Program-made: the position numbers and the translations under genes
Assembly: GCA_039680605.1 (NCBI GenBank)
Contig: JBDKTA010000053.1
Coordinates: 1-38,317, forward strand
Length of the DNA: 38,317 nt
Reading direction: 5' to 3'
Origin: Planctomycetaceae bacterium
Lineage (GTDB): Bacteria; Planctomycetota; Phycisphaerae; SM23-33
Shown: in pieces, positions 7,235 to 16,393 of the stretch
Layout of the letters: the number at the start of each line of letters is the position of its first letter
Numbering within the stretch: position 1 is the first letter of the stretch
The notes under the pieces: model-generated
The model's database searches: none
What the model saw: the letters and a program-made list of their open reading frames with translations, nothing else
What the model was told of the DNA's origin: nothing

Positions 7235-7633
7235 TTATGCAGGAACGCGCGGGGCAAGCTCTGCCGCTGACGGGTCCGGCTTGGCGGAGTCGGCTAAGAG
7301 TTGGTCGAGCATGTCGGCGGGGGTGTCGTCGCGCGTCAGGAGGCGGTCGAGGATGAACTCGCGGCACTTGCGGGCGGTTTCGCTGCCGCGGACGAGGCCT
7401 TCGTCGATGTGCATTCTCATCAGCGTGGTGGCCTTTTTGGCGGCCAGGTCTTGGAGGGCCTGGCGGCGGGCCTGGCGGATGTCGAGGAGTTGCTGGTGCA
7501 GTTCGGGGCGGGTGCGCCCCTGGGCGATCTTGGCGACCATTGAGCGGCTGATGCCGATCGCCTGGGCGACCTGCTCATAAGCGACGCCGTCGGCGAGCAG
7601 GTCCAGCAATTTCATTTCATCGTACTGTGCCAT
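7235..7633 (-). CDS. Small helix-turn-helix protein
   Basis: 132 aa. The start at 7633 has AGGGAG eight bases upstream. Residues about 8-42 form a likely HTH (LLADGVAYEQVAQAIGISRS, then MVAKIAQGRT), as in phage-type small DNA-binding proteins. The rest is helical and basic, then acidic toward the C-terminus (DQLLADSAKPDPSAAEL). A gene-specific role is not apparent. It stands alone between two copies of a 92 bp repeat. Confidence 0.75.
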   Translation of the reverse strand: MAQYDEMKLLDLLADGVAYEQVAQAIGISRSMVAKIAQGRTRPELHQQLLDIRQARRQALQDLAAKKATTLMRMHIDEGLVRGSETARKCREFILDRLLTRDDTPADMLDQLLADSAKPDPSAAELAPRVPA

Positions 7634-7874
7634 GGAAGACTCCCTTTGGTTAGAGGCAAGGTTGTTTCTCGATTAGCCCGGATATTTCAACGCGGAGATC
7701 GCAGAGACCGCAGAGGTGTCTTGAATCAAAAGACTTACAGAAACTTTACGGAGTGGGCCTCATGGACGGTCTGTTTTTTCAGATTAGCGCCACTCGCGAC
7801 GTTAGATGGTCTTGTTTTGAGTCAATCTTCTTCTCTGCGTACTTTGCGGTCTCTGCGGTTCATGTTAGACAAAA

Positions 7875-7915
7875 GCCAAGGCCCAAGGGCGCACGACGGC
7901 GCCTTGGGCCTTGGC
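7875..7915. terminator. Strong hairpin without T-run
   Basis: GCCAAGGCCCAAGG(G)CG pairs with CGCCTTGGGCCTTGGC, about 16 bp with one bulged G and a short loop. It could terminate transcription or be a dispersed palindrome. Confidence 0.5.
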
Positions 7916-8363
7916 GGGATCAGTAATCTTCGATTGGTTCTCTCACCCGTATTATAGTCACTGGACAGGCGGCGGCGAGAAAATCGAAATGCTTTGAGCG
8001 AAAAGGCCGGGAAAAGCGCGTGTAAAAAAATAAAATTCATTTCAGGGACACGTGGTTTTTGCAACTCTCGAACAAATTCCAGTGCGGGGTGGTTCCATAT
8101 CCCCGCGGGCGCGCAGGCATTGTCCGGGCGAGCGAAGAAACTGCGGCGGATGGTTGTTAAACTATTACAGCACAATCAGATACGAAAAGCTCCGTTTTGC
8201 AGTATCGCCGAAAACAGACAAGAAAAGACAATGAAGGGTCAATGCCGTCATCGCAGGCATTCATCCATCTGTCCACGCCCGTCCCCCGTATCTAAGGACG
8301 CATCGGAGGGGAAAAACCGACGACGAGGACGAGGACGAGGACGAGCACGAATCGCTCCCCGAT

Positions 8364-8455
8364 CCCATCTCTTGTTTTAATCCTCTCAATCCTTACAACC
8401 CGCGTAATCCCGCACTCCCCGTCCCTGATCGTGCATGCCGCCCATGGCGACCCGC
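8364..8455 (+). repeat. 92-bp intergenic repeat, copy 2
   Basis: It pairs with 7107-7198. It runs into a CATGGCGAC...GTCGCCATG inverted repeat (8443-8471). Confidence 0.9.
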
Positions 8456-8479
8456 TTCGCGTGTCGCCATGCCACCCGT

Positions 8480-8525
8480 CCACCCATCCATCCATCCATC
8501 CATCCATGCATCCATCCATCCATCC
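8480..8525. repeat. (CATC)n tract
   Basis: About eleven CATC units with one CATG interruption, just downstream of the 10335-8593 gene. Confidence 0.9.
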
Positions 8526-8592
8526 TCTTCCTGTCGAACAACAGCCAAAGCGGCAGCTCTGGCTGCCGCACTCCACATGGGAGGCGGGGGGG

Positions 8593-10335
8593 TCAGTCCA
8601 TCTTTTCCTGCTTGATGGCGTAGACGATGAAGCATTTGCCTTCGGCGGGCAGGGGGGTGATCTTCCGCGGCAGGCGGGTGTATCCCATCGTCGGGTTGAA
8701 CGTGCCGCTGGAGCGCCTGGCCCGCTCCAGGACCGGGGCGATGGCCGAGGCGGGCAGCAGGGTCGACGGTCCGCCGTCAGTCAAAGCCGCGTTGAGGCGG
8801 CCCAGCATGAAGCCTTCCAGCGTATCGCCGCCGGCGATGATCGGGGCGGCGGCCTCGCCGGCGGCCAGGGCGAACGTGGTTTCCTTGGCGTCGCCCGACT
8901 CGACGCGCGGGGCGATGGTCCGCGGGGCGGCGCCCATCGCCGGCCAGTATCCCAGCCCGTACGCCACGGTGCTGCGGTCCTGGGCGGGCGGGGCCTTGGT
9001 CGCGGCCGGCGCCGGCGGGCGAGCGCCGGGAGCGGCGGGGCGGGGCGGCGCCGGCGGCCCGGGCACCGTCAGGGGCGTGAACTGCGCATCCTCGACGTGG
9101 AGCATGGCCACGCCCAAGGGCTTCTCGCGCGAGGAATAGCTCACGCGCAGCAGCGACGCGGGCAGCAGACGCCCGTCGGCCAGGCGCACGACGATCTCGG
9201 CGGCGCCGGTGGTGAGCGTCTCGTCGACCATCAGCGTGTGCTGGCCGATCGGCACGCCCAGGGCCTGCACGATCGCCAGGCGGTCGCACGTGGGGATCGG
9301 CAGCGCCTTGTCGCGGTCCTGCCAGGGGCGGGCGTCGGGCATGAGCCACTCGATGGTCGTCGTGGCGGTCGACGATGACCCGAAGGCTTTCTCGTACGCG
9401 TTGACCGACACGGACGCCTGGACGTAGATCGGGTTCTGCACGTCGGCGCCGGAGGTAGCCTTCATGGCGTCGCGAACCAGGTTCAGGGCCGTCTGCGAGT
9501 TGGGTCTCAGTTGCAGCACGATCTGCGCCTGGGCCAGGGCGTCGAGGGGGCGGTTGAGCTTGAGCAGCGCCAGGGCGTGGCCCTGGTGATAGGCGGCCAC
9601 CTGCGGCGCGTCATCGACAAGCGTTCGGAAGATGCTTTCGGCCGCGGCGGGATTGTCGCCGTGGTATTCGGCTATCGCCAGCAGGAAGCGGCGGATCTGC
9701 CCGTCGCCCCAGGTTTGGGCGAGGTCTTTCAGGGCCTTGGCGTAGCGTGTTTGAAGGCTCTTCTGGTTGGACGGGTCGCGGGCGGCCCTGCCCCGCATCC
9801 GCGTGGCGCGGCGGGCGAGGTCCTGGGAGTTTTTGTATTCCTTGTTGAAGGCCTCGCGATGCGTGGCGAAATAGGAAGGCGTGACCCACTTGCCGTCGAC
9901 TTTGCGATGGCGGTCGTGTACGGCGAGGCGCCACTGGCGCAGTTGCTCGGTCAGCGCGTCCGGCGGCGCGGCGCCGGCGGCTGCCACGCGGCGCATCAGC
10001 GTGAAGACGATCGGTTCGGGATTTCCCGTGGCGGCGATGTCGATGCCGCCCTCGTCGTCGCTGCCGGGCGCGGCGCCGCCGGCGGGGAATCCCGACGCCG
10101 GCGCCGTCGCGGGCGGGGCGTCTTGCTTGCCGTCGGCGGGCGCTTCGTCCTGGCGAATGTGGAGCACTTGCGAGGCCTTGACCGTGATCACGCCCATGCC
10201 GATGTCGATCTTGATCTCATCGCCTGTTCGCGTGATTTTGCCGTCGAAGGTGCGCCCGTCGCGTAGAAAGATAGTGTCGGCGGCCGCTGGCAGGGCCAGC
10301 ACCGCCGCCACGCCCAGCAGGAGCAGTGTTTTCAT
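8593..10335 (-). CDS. Secreted TPR-like protein, planctomycete type
   Basis: 580 aa. The start at 10335 is chosen because it opens a clean signal peptide ([19 protein letters not shown]) and has GAGG seven bases upstream. The mature N-terminus [17 protein letters not shown] and [12 protein letters not shown] is a small beta domain common in planctomycete secreted proteins. Residues about 130-290 are helical with TPR-like periodicity ([40 protein letters not shown]). A Pro/Ala-rich linker ([21 protein letters not shown]) precedes the C-terminal region. Probably periplasmic or envelope; the specific role is unknown. Confidence 0.8.
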   Translation of the reverse strand: MKTLLLLGVAAVLALPAAADTIFLRDGRTFDGKITRTGDEIKIDIGMGVITVKASQVLHIRQDEAPADGKQDAPPATAPASGFPAGGAAPGSDDEGGIDIAATGNPEPIVFTLMRRVAAAGAAPPDALTEQLRQWRLAVHDRHRKVDGKWVTPSYFATHREAFNKEYKNSQDLARRATRMRGRAARDPSNQKSLQTRYAKALKDLAQTWGDGQIRRFLLAIAEYHGDNPAAAESIFRTLVDDAPQVAAYHQGHALALLKLNRPLDALAQAQIVLQLRPNSQTALNLVRDAMKATSGADVQNPIYVQASVSVNAYEKAFGSSSTATTTIEWLMPDARPWQDRDKALPIPTCDRLAIVQALGVPIGQHTLMVDETLTTGAAEIVVRLADGRLLPASLLRVSYSSREKPLGVAMLHVEDAQFTPLTVPGPPAPPRPAAPGARPPAPAATKAPPAQDRSTVAYGLGYWPAMGAAPRTIAPRVESGDAKETTFALAAGEAAAPIIAGGDTLEGFMLGRLNAALTDGGPSTLLPASAIAPVLERARRSSGTFNPTMGYTRLPRKITPLPAEGKCFIVYAIKQEKMD

Positions 10336-10460
10336 GGAACGACCTCGCGTGAGCATTTGTTCAGTTTAACGAACGAACAGGGCCGCGTGTTGTATGAATT
10401 CCTTTTACCTTGCGCGGCCGATACAATGAAGGTGCTATCGATCACTCTTAAGGATGTCTG

Positions 10461-12344
10461 ATGAGACCGCTGACCGTACTGCTGTGCATCGCTCTGGCCG
10501 CGCCGATTGCGGCGGGGCAGGGTTTCTTCGGTGCTGGGGCCTCGAACATCACCGCCGCGGCTGTCCCCAGCCACACGCGCGTGGCGCCGGGGCAGAAGCT
10601 CCACCTTGCCGTCGTGCTTGCCATCGAGCCGAACTGGGTCTTCTACGGGCCTGACCCGGGCGATGTTGCGCAGGCGGGCGAGATCATTGTCGAGTCGGAT
10701 CACTTGAAGGCCCAGCCGGTCCTGTGGCCGCCGACGCATCGCAAGGTAACCAAGGCCGGCGCCGAGACGTTAGTCAACAACGTCTACGCGGGGCGGACGG
10801 TAGTCTATGTTCCGCTGGAAGTCCCCGGCGATGCCAAGGCAGGCCCGCGCGCGATCCGCGCGAAGGTCGAGGGGCAGATCTGCCACAAGGATGGAACGTG
10901 CGTTCCGCTGCAGAATCTCGCGGCGGAAACTTCCGTCACGGTCGCGGGCGAAGCCCTGGTGAATCCCGCGTGGGCGGCGGATGAGACTCTGGCGGGCGGT
11001 CTGAAAGACGCCAAGCCGCACGAGGCGGCGCCCAAAACCGCCGCGGCGACAACGTCTGCCAGGGAGCCCGCCGCGGCGACTCAAATGCCCGACATTGCGC
11101 CGATGGAGTTCGTCGTCTACGGACAGCAGCAGGATTTCAGCCTGTGGGCGGGGCTGGCGCTGGCGGTGCTGGCGGGGCTGATTCTCAACATCATGCCCTG
11201 CGTTTTGCCGGTCATCCCGTTGAAGGTGATGAGCATCGTGCAGCAGGCGGGGCAGTCGCGACGGCGGTTTGTCACCATGGGCCTGGCCTTTGCCGGCGGC
11301 GTCCTGCTGTTTTTTGTCGCCCTGGCGATCCTCAATCTCGTTCTCAAGCAGGTGCAGGGGGCCGGTTTCGAGTGGGCGGCCCAGTGGCAGAACGACGGTA
11401 TCCGGATCGCCATGGCCATGCTGATGGTGCTGGTGGCGGCCAATCTTTTCGGGCTCTTCAATGTCACGGTTTCCGGCAAGGTCGCCGCCCTGGAAGGCAG
11501 CGGCGGCGGGCATTGGGGCGCTGCCGCGACGGGCCTGCTCACCGGCGTCCTGGCCACGCCGTGCAGTTTCGGCATCCTGACGGCCGCCCTGGCGTGGGCT
11601 CAGTCGCTGTCGGTGTTGGTCGGTTCATTCGCGCTGTTGCTGATCGGCGTGGGAATGGCTCTGCCGTACGCGGTGCTGACGGCGTTTCCCTCGCTGGTGG
11701 CCCGCCTGCCTCGCCCGGGGCGGTGGATGGAGCTGTTCAAGCAGTCGATGGGGTTCGTGATGCTGCTGGTGGCGGTGTGGCTGTTAGCCGGCGGTGGCGG
11801 CAACGCGTACGCCTTCTGGGCGGTAGGGTTTGGCGTGGTGCTGGCGTTCTGCCTGTGGATGTGGGGCTCGTGGGTCAGCTACGACGCGCCGCTGGGTCGC
11901 AAGCTCAGGATTCGCGGCGCCGCGGTGGTGCTGGCCGGCGCAGCGGGCTTATGGATGCTCTGGCCGCCGACGCCGGCGGGAGAGGGCAGCGGCGTTCATC
12001 TCCAGCCCTTCGACTGGACTCGCATCACCGCCCAGCGCGAGCAGGGCAAGACGGTGATCGTCGATCTGACCGCATCCTGGTGCGTGACGTGCAAGACCGT
12101 CGAAGCCGTGATCTATGACAACGCCGAGGTCGCCCAGGAACTCAAGAAGCGGGATGTGACCGCGTATTACGGCGACGTCACCAACGCCCGGCTGCCCGCC
12201 AATGCCCTCAAGAAGGCATTGAAGAACGAAGCCGTGCCCAGCACGGTCGTCCTGGGCGCGCCGGGCAAACCCGCCGTGCTGCTGCGCGGCATCTTCACAC
12301 GGGAAGAATTGCTCGAGGCGATCGACATGGCGCGGAACCAGTAG
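10461..12344 (+). CDS. dsbD: Thiol:disulfide interchange protein DsbD family
   Basis: 627 aa. AAGGA six bases upstream sets the ATG at 10461. It would carry electrons from cytoplasmic thioredoxin across the inner membrane to periplasmic disulfides. The order is: signal peptide (1-20); periplasmic DsbD-alpha-like domain (about 30-165) with a Cys in GQICHKDGTCVPL; Ala-rich linker; eight-helix membrane core with the paired cysteines in NIMPCVLPVIPLK and ATPCSFGILT; and a C-terminal thioredoxin-like domain with WCVTC (Cys541/Cys544). All redox cysteine positions are kept. It is transcribed alone, divergent from the 10335-8593 gene. Confidence 0.93.
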   Translation: MRPLTVLLCIALAAPIAAGQGFFGAGASNITAAAVPSHTRVAPGQKLHLAVVLAIEPNWVFYGPDPGDVAQAGEIIVESDHLKAQPVLWPPTHRKVTKAGAETLVNNVYAGRTVVYVPLEVPGDAKAGPRAIRAKVEGQICHKDGTCVPLQNLAAETSVTVAGEALVNPAWAADETLAGGLKDAKPHEAAPKTAAATTSAREPAAATQMPDIAPMEFVVYGQQQDFSLWAGLALAVLAGLILNIMPCVLPVIPLKVMSIVQQAGQSRRRFVTMGLAFAGGVLLFFVALAILNLVLKQVQGAGFEWAAQWQNDGIRIAMAMLMVLVAANLFGLFNVTVSGKVAALEGSGGGHWGAAATGLLTGVLATPCSFGILTAALAWAQSLSVLVGSFALLLIGVGMALPYAVLTAFPSLVARLPRPGRWMELFKQSMGFVMLLVAVWLLAGGGGNAYAFWAVGFGVVLAFCLWMWGSWVSYDAPLGRKLRIRGAAVVLAGAAGLWMLWPPTPAGEGSGVHLQPFDWTRITAQREQGKTVIVDLTASWCVTCKTVEAVIYDNAEVAQELKKRDVTAYYGDVTNARLPANALKKALKNEAVPSTVVLGAPGKPAVLLRGIFTREELLEAIDMARNQ

Positions 12345-12345
12345 C

Positions 12346-12583
12346 ATGGGCATCTTGCCCATGAGTAGCACGGGCGTCTCGCCCGTGTAGGCGGGGTGCC
12401 ACGCACAACAACGTTGTGCGTGTTTCTGAATTTTCATGAGTCGGGGAGCGTGGGCGGGACGCCCACGCCACGCGCGGACGAGACGTCCGCGACACGGCGG
12501 GAGCATGGGCGAGACGCCCATGCCACAAAACGGGAGCATGGGCGGGACGCCCATGTGACTCACGGGCGGGACGCCCGTGCTAC
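12346..12583. repeat. Cluster of REP-like palindromes
   Basis: At least six short inverted repeats of the form CATGGGC-(N)-GCCCATG or CACGGGC-(N)-GCCCGTG, mostly with a GAGA/GGGA loop. They fill the gap between the convergent DsbD and DUF3999 genes and abut both stop codons. CGCACAACAACGTTGTGCG is another perfect palindrome here. Confidence 0.85.
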
Positions 12584-13941
12584 TGGTTGTCGTCCACGGA
12601 CGGCAGACGCTTGAGCCTCATCGCGATCAGGATCAGCAGCGCCAGGCCCACGGCGATCAGCACCCCCCAGAGCAGGACCTTGTAGCGTTCCGACCACGGC
12701 GCGGGGCGCTCCTTTTTGTGATATTGGGGATTGTCCGACAGGGCGCCCAGGCGAGCCTCGGTAAACCCTTCTTTGGCCAGCTTGTCAGCATAGTGTTCCA
12801 GATCGTACTCAGGCGTGACTGCCGCGGCGTTGCCCACAAGCAACCGGTACTGGCGGCCGGACTTCGCCTGGAAGAGCACGAAGACTTTCAGCCGCTGCAC
12901 GGTGGCGCCGGTGAATGTCAGCGGGGCGTTGTCGCCGTTGGCGATTTCAATTCGCAGGAACCGGTAGTGCCCCTGCGAAGGCATGAGCGGGACCTCCAGC
13001 GACTGATCGACATCGCCGGCGGCAGTGAAGCGGTGGATCATCCCCGCGGCCACAAAGTTCCACGGCGCGGCGACGGTCCTGCGACGAACGCCGCCGCCTT
13101 CCACCGGCTCGACGATATCATCAGTGACCTTGTTGCGCCCGCGGATGGTATACGCCCGCGCGAAGTTCTTGTCGTCAAACGCCAGCGCGATCCGGGCGAT
13201 AGGCAGATTCTGCAGGCCGCAGTCCAGCAGGATGACCGTCTGCTTGTCGTTGGCGCCGTCCTGCGGCGCGTCTTGCTCCCGCGGGTTCAGCGTGGTCTGT
13301 TGGATCGGCACCGGCGCCAGGTCGGGCTCGACGGCACGGCTGTTGCGGGCGGACACGCGGGTGATGTCGATCTTGCCCTTGTCGTCCTGCCCGTTAAAGA
13401 CGCTGATGCGCAGGTAGCGGAAATCATTGGCCGGCAGGTCTATCCGCTGTTTGTCGAACAGGCCCGGGATGCGGAATAGCCAGCCGCCCTGACGAAGCAC
13501 CTGCCACGTTTCGCCGTCGGCCGACGCCTCGATCAGCACGCGCCGCCGGAAATTATCGCCGGAGCTGTCGATGAAGATTTCGTTCTTGAGGATTTTCTTG
13601 CCGAAATCCGCCGTCACGCGGCTCAGCGCGGCGTCGGGGTCGAATGTCGCGTTGAGCAGGCGAGCGTTCTCCCGCGTCGATTCCTCGTGGGCGGCAGTCC
13701 GTCCCGGGCGAAGGACGTGCGGCGCCCAGGCCCCGCCGTCGTCGAGCAGTCGCACATCCGTCACGCCCGAACTGGACGCGTCAAACACCTCGCCCGGAAG
13801 GTCGATACGCGCCAGTCCGCGGTCGGGCGGGCCCTGAAGCTCGACGGCCGCCGTTTTCTGCCAGGCGGACGTGTCGGCCGGTTCGGCCCAGGCTGCCTGG
13901 GCCAGGGCGCACAGCGCCATCAGTATCATTGCCTTGCTCAT
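12580..13941 (-). CDS. DUF3999-family secreted protein
   Basis: 453 aa. The start at 13941 overlaps the stop of the DUF2339 gene as ATGA and opens a signal peptide (MSKAMILMALCALAQAAWA). Beta-rich ectodomain motifs (RIDLPGEVFD, DVRLLDDGGAWAPHVL, DFRYLRISVFNG) are typical of DUF3999. A single C-terminal membrane helix (LLWGVLIAVGLALLILIAM) is followed by a short basic tail. DUF3999 genes are known to sit beside DUF2339 genes, as here, which suggests a membrane complex. The biochemical function is not established. Confidence 0.85.
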   Translation of the reverse strand: MSKAMILMALCALAQAAWAEPADTSAWQKTAAVELQGPPDRGLARIDLPGEVFDASSSGVTDVRLLDDGGAWAPHVLRPGRTAAHEESTRENARLLNATFDPDAALSRVTADFGKKILKNEIFIDSSGDNFRRRVLIEASADGETWQVLRQGGWLFRIPGLFDKQRIDLPANDFRYLRISVFNGQDDKGKIDITRVSARNSRAVEPDLAPVPIQQTTLNPREQDAPQDGANDKQTVILLDCGLQNLPIARIALAFDDKNFARAYTIRGRNKVTDDIVEPVEGGGVRRRTVAAPWNFVAAGMIHRFTAAGDVDQSLEVPLMPSQGHYRFLRIEIANGDNAPLTFTGATVQRLKVFVLFQAKSGRQYRLLVGNAAAVTPEYDLEHYADKLAKEGFTEARLGALSDNPQYHKKERPAPWSERYKVLLWGVLIAVGLALLILIAMRLKRLPSVDDNQ

Positions 13942-16253
13942 TGCAGGGGCTCCTCGATTGCCGGCTGGCTCGGGGCCAGGCGCTTTTCGAGCTTGTGGTA
14001 GAGGTACGCCGAGCCGATCAGCAGCAGGCCCAGGCCCAGGAACGACAGGATGCGGTAGACGTCCTTGACGTGCATCATGTCGACCAAGACGAGCTTCAGC
14101 GCCGCCAGGGCGAACAGGCTCAGCGCCGCCAACCGCACGGGGCGCAGCCGCCTGGCAAATCCCACGTACAGCATCGTCAGGGCGAAGAGCCCCCACACCA
14201 GCGTGATGGACATCTGCCCGGCGCGGTCGGCCTTGGCTGAATCGGCAATGCTGTTCTGGCAGTACGCCCAGGCCTCGCCCGACAGCAGGACGAGCAGCCC
14301 GGCCAGGGCGGCCCAGAGCACCGCCGCGGCGAAGCCTTTACTGTCAGCTTTTTCACGCTGGGCGATGGTTCGTGCAAACAGCAGCGCCATCGTAATGACC
14401 GCGGCCCCGGCCAGCATCCGCACGTTGACCAGCAGCACGTGCTCGCCGAATCGCGGGAACGAATACGCCCCGAACACGCAGATGGTCGCCACCACCAGCG
14501 GCAAGATGCCGGCGGCGAAGACGGCTATATTGCGGGTGCGGGCGCCGGCCAGCAGATACACCGCCGCCCCGGCCGTCCAGAGGAAGACCACGGCGAGGGT
14601 CGCGTGGTACTCGGCGGTGTCGGCGCCTTGGTCATGAATATACTGCCACAGTTCCGAGTGCAGCAGCGACAGCGCCAGGATGCCCGCCACCAGGGCGACG
14701 GCCAGTTCCACGGCTCGGTCGGCGGCGGTGGCTTTGGAGCGGTAGAGCCAGCCCACCAGCGCGAAGACGCCCATCGCCAGCGGCACCATCGCGGCGCTGA
14801 TGAACTGCTTGTTCCAGAGGATCACGAACAGTCCGTCGTAGTCGGGCCAGTACTTGCCCAACAGGGTGATGATGCCCACCGCCAGCACCATCGCCGCCAG
14901 CACGCGCGCGGGCTGATAGCGGTAGCGGTACGCCAGGAACAGCAGCACCGGCGCCTCGGCCACCCACGCCAGCATGATCCCGTTGGCCGACAGGTGCAGC
15001 GGCACCGCCAGCGTCAGGAACGTGACAGCCATGACGATGCTGGCCAGCAGAGACCGCGTGTCGCTTTCAATGCGGCGGCGCAGCAGCGTGCCCACCGCCA
15101 GGTACGCCGCGGCCATGCCCAGGGCGATGAACCCCAGCGTGTAGTCGTAGCGGCCGTAGAGCATGGTCCAGGCCATGATCATGTAGAACGTGGCGTTGAC
15201 GATGGCCATGAGGAACCGCTCGACGCCCACGGCCGTGCGCGTGGCCAGGTTGTACGCGAAGGGTTCGATCAGGAAGACCAGGTAGAACACCGTCAGCCAG
15301 ATCATCGCCGGGGCCAGCTGCTCGGTGCTGTAGTGCTGGCCGTACCAGCCCAGGTAGAGGATGATCGTGCCGACCAGCGCCAGGGCGTCGAGGGCGCGGA
15401 AGTTGCGCCACAGCGCCACGGCCAGCACGCCCAGGTCGAGAATCAGCAGATAGGTGAAGAGCGCCTCGCGGCGGTTCTCGCCCGTCGAGACCAGCACCGG
15501 CGTGAGCAGCCCGCCCAGCAGCGCCAATACCGCCAGCGTCATCGCGTTGTACCGCACCGCCATCGCCACGCCGATGGCCGTCACCAGAATCATGAACGCA
15601 AACGACACGGCGTTGTCCATCACCTTGGGCTCGTACACCGAGCAGGCGCTGTAGAACGTGGCGTACAGCACGCCCAGGCCCAGGCCGATGAGACCCTGGC
15701 CGAGGATGCGCCATCGCTTTTCCAGGCAGAAGATGCCCGCGGCAATGGCGATCATCCCTCCCAACGCGCAGAGCATGACCTGCGCCGTCGGGCCGATCCA
15801 GTCATTGTCGAAGGCGTACTTGAGGAAGAAGACCGTCCCCAGGAGCAACACGATCGCGCCGGCCCAGGTCATCCACTTCTTGCCGATCTGAGACTCCATG
15901 CTCTCGCCGGCCGGCGGCACATGCGGGGCCGGCGGCTCCGCCCAGACGTGCTGCGGCGCCGGGGCGGGCTTGAGCTCGGGGATCGGCGGCGGAACTTGCG
16001 GCGCCGCGGGGGCAGGCGCAGGTGCCGGAGCGACGGGTTCCGGCACGGCCGCGGGCGCCGGACGCGGCGCCGGGGCCGGGGCAGTGCCGGCGGAAAGGCG
16101 CCGCTCGATGTTGGCCAGGCGCCCCAGCGCCTCGCTGACGCTTCGCCGCATGCCGCTTAGCTTCTGCAGCGCCACGATCGCCATGATGGCCCCGGCCAGG
16201 CCCACCGGCAGCAGGATGACCAGCAGAATCAGTGCAAAGATGATCTCGTCCAT
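13938..16253 (-). CDS. DUF2339-family polytopic membrane protein
   Basis: 771 aa, start ATG 16253 with GGAG eight bases upstream. One N-terminal helix (IIFALILLVILLPVGLAGAI) is followed by a short coiled-coil (SGMRRSVSEALGRLANIERR) and an ~60-residue Pro/Ala linker. The diagnostic DUF2339 entry SQIGKKWMTWAGAIVLLLGT comes next, then about 20 more transmembrane helices to the end. It is translationally coupled to the DUF3999 gene downstream. The role in the envelope is unknown. Confidence 0.9.
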   Translation of the reverse strand: MDEIIFALILLVILLPVGLAGAIMAIVALQKLSGMRRSVSEALGRLANIERRLSAGTAPAPAPRPAPAAVPEPVAPAPAPAPAAPQVPPPIPELKPAPAPQHVWAEPPAPHVPPAGESMESQIGKKWMTWAGAIVLLLGTVFFLKYAFDNDWIGPTAQVMLCALGGMIAIAAGIFCLEKRWRILGQGLIGLGLGVLYATFYSACSVYEPKVMDNAVSFAFMILVTAIGVAMAVRYNAMTLAVLALLGGLLTPVLVSTGENRREALFTYLLILDLGVLAVALWRNFRALDALALVGTIILYLGWYGQHYSTEQLAPAMIWLTVFYLVFLIEPFAYNLATRTAVGVERFLMAIVNATFYMIMAWTMLYGRYDYTLGFIALGMAAAYLAVGTLLRRRIESDTRSLLASIVMAVTFLTLAVPLHLSANGIMLAWVAEAPVLLFLAYRYRYQPARVLAAMVLAVGIITLLGKYWPDYDGLFVILWNKQFISAAMVPLAMGVFALVGWLYRSKATAADRAVELAVALVAGILALSLLHSELWQYIHDQGADTAEYHATLAVVFLWTAGAAVYLLAGARTRNIAVFAAGILPLVVATICVFGAYSFPRFGEHVLLVNVRMLAGAAVITMALLFARTIAQREKADSKGFAAAVLWAALAGLLVLLSGEAWAYCQNSIADSAKADRAGQMSITLVWGLFALTMLYVGFARRLRPVRLAALSLFALAALKLVLVDMMHVKDVYRILSFLGLGLLLIGSAYLYHKLEKRLAPSQPAIEEPLQ

Positions 16254-16393
16254 GTTCGCGTCTCCCCGACGGCAGATTTGCCAAGACTATAACAACAGAT
16301 CCTGTCCACCGGTAGTATTGGGGCGCAAACCTTTTTTGCGTGGCAAAACCGGCGTAACGGTTATATGGTCTGAACCCTGCGAAGGAGAAGACT

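Larger units (their letters stand above)
7634..8592. other. Intergenic region with dispersed repeats
   Basis: No gene is supported. It contains inverted copies of a CGCAGAGACCGCAGAG-type sequence (about 7695 and 7840), a strong hairpin at 7875-7915, a (GACGAG)n run near 8315-8345, the second 92 bp repeat copy and a CATC tract. Confidence 0.7.

Noticed and set aside
6899-8525. CATC tracts and repeated blocks as a CRISPR array
   Set aside because: There are no regularly spaced 24-40 bp repeats with unique spacers, and no cas genes. The pattern is a tetranucleotide microsatellite.
14439-16160. Long plus-strand frame opposite the DUF2339 gene
   Set aside because: A composition-driven shadow (His/Arg/Gln-rich, no domains) of a well-supported membrane protein gene. 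The same holds for long antisense frames opposite the LtaS-like, M16, DsbD and PriA genes.
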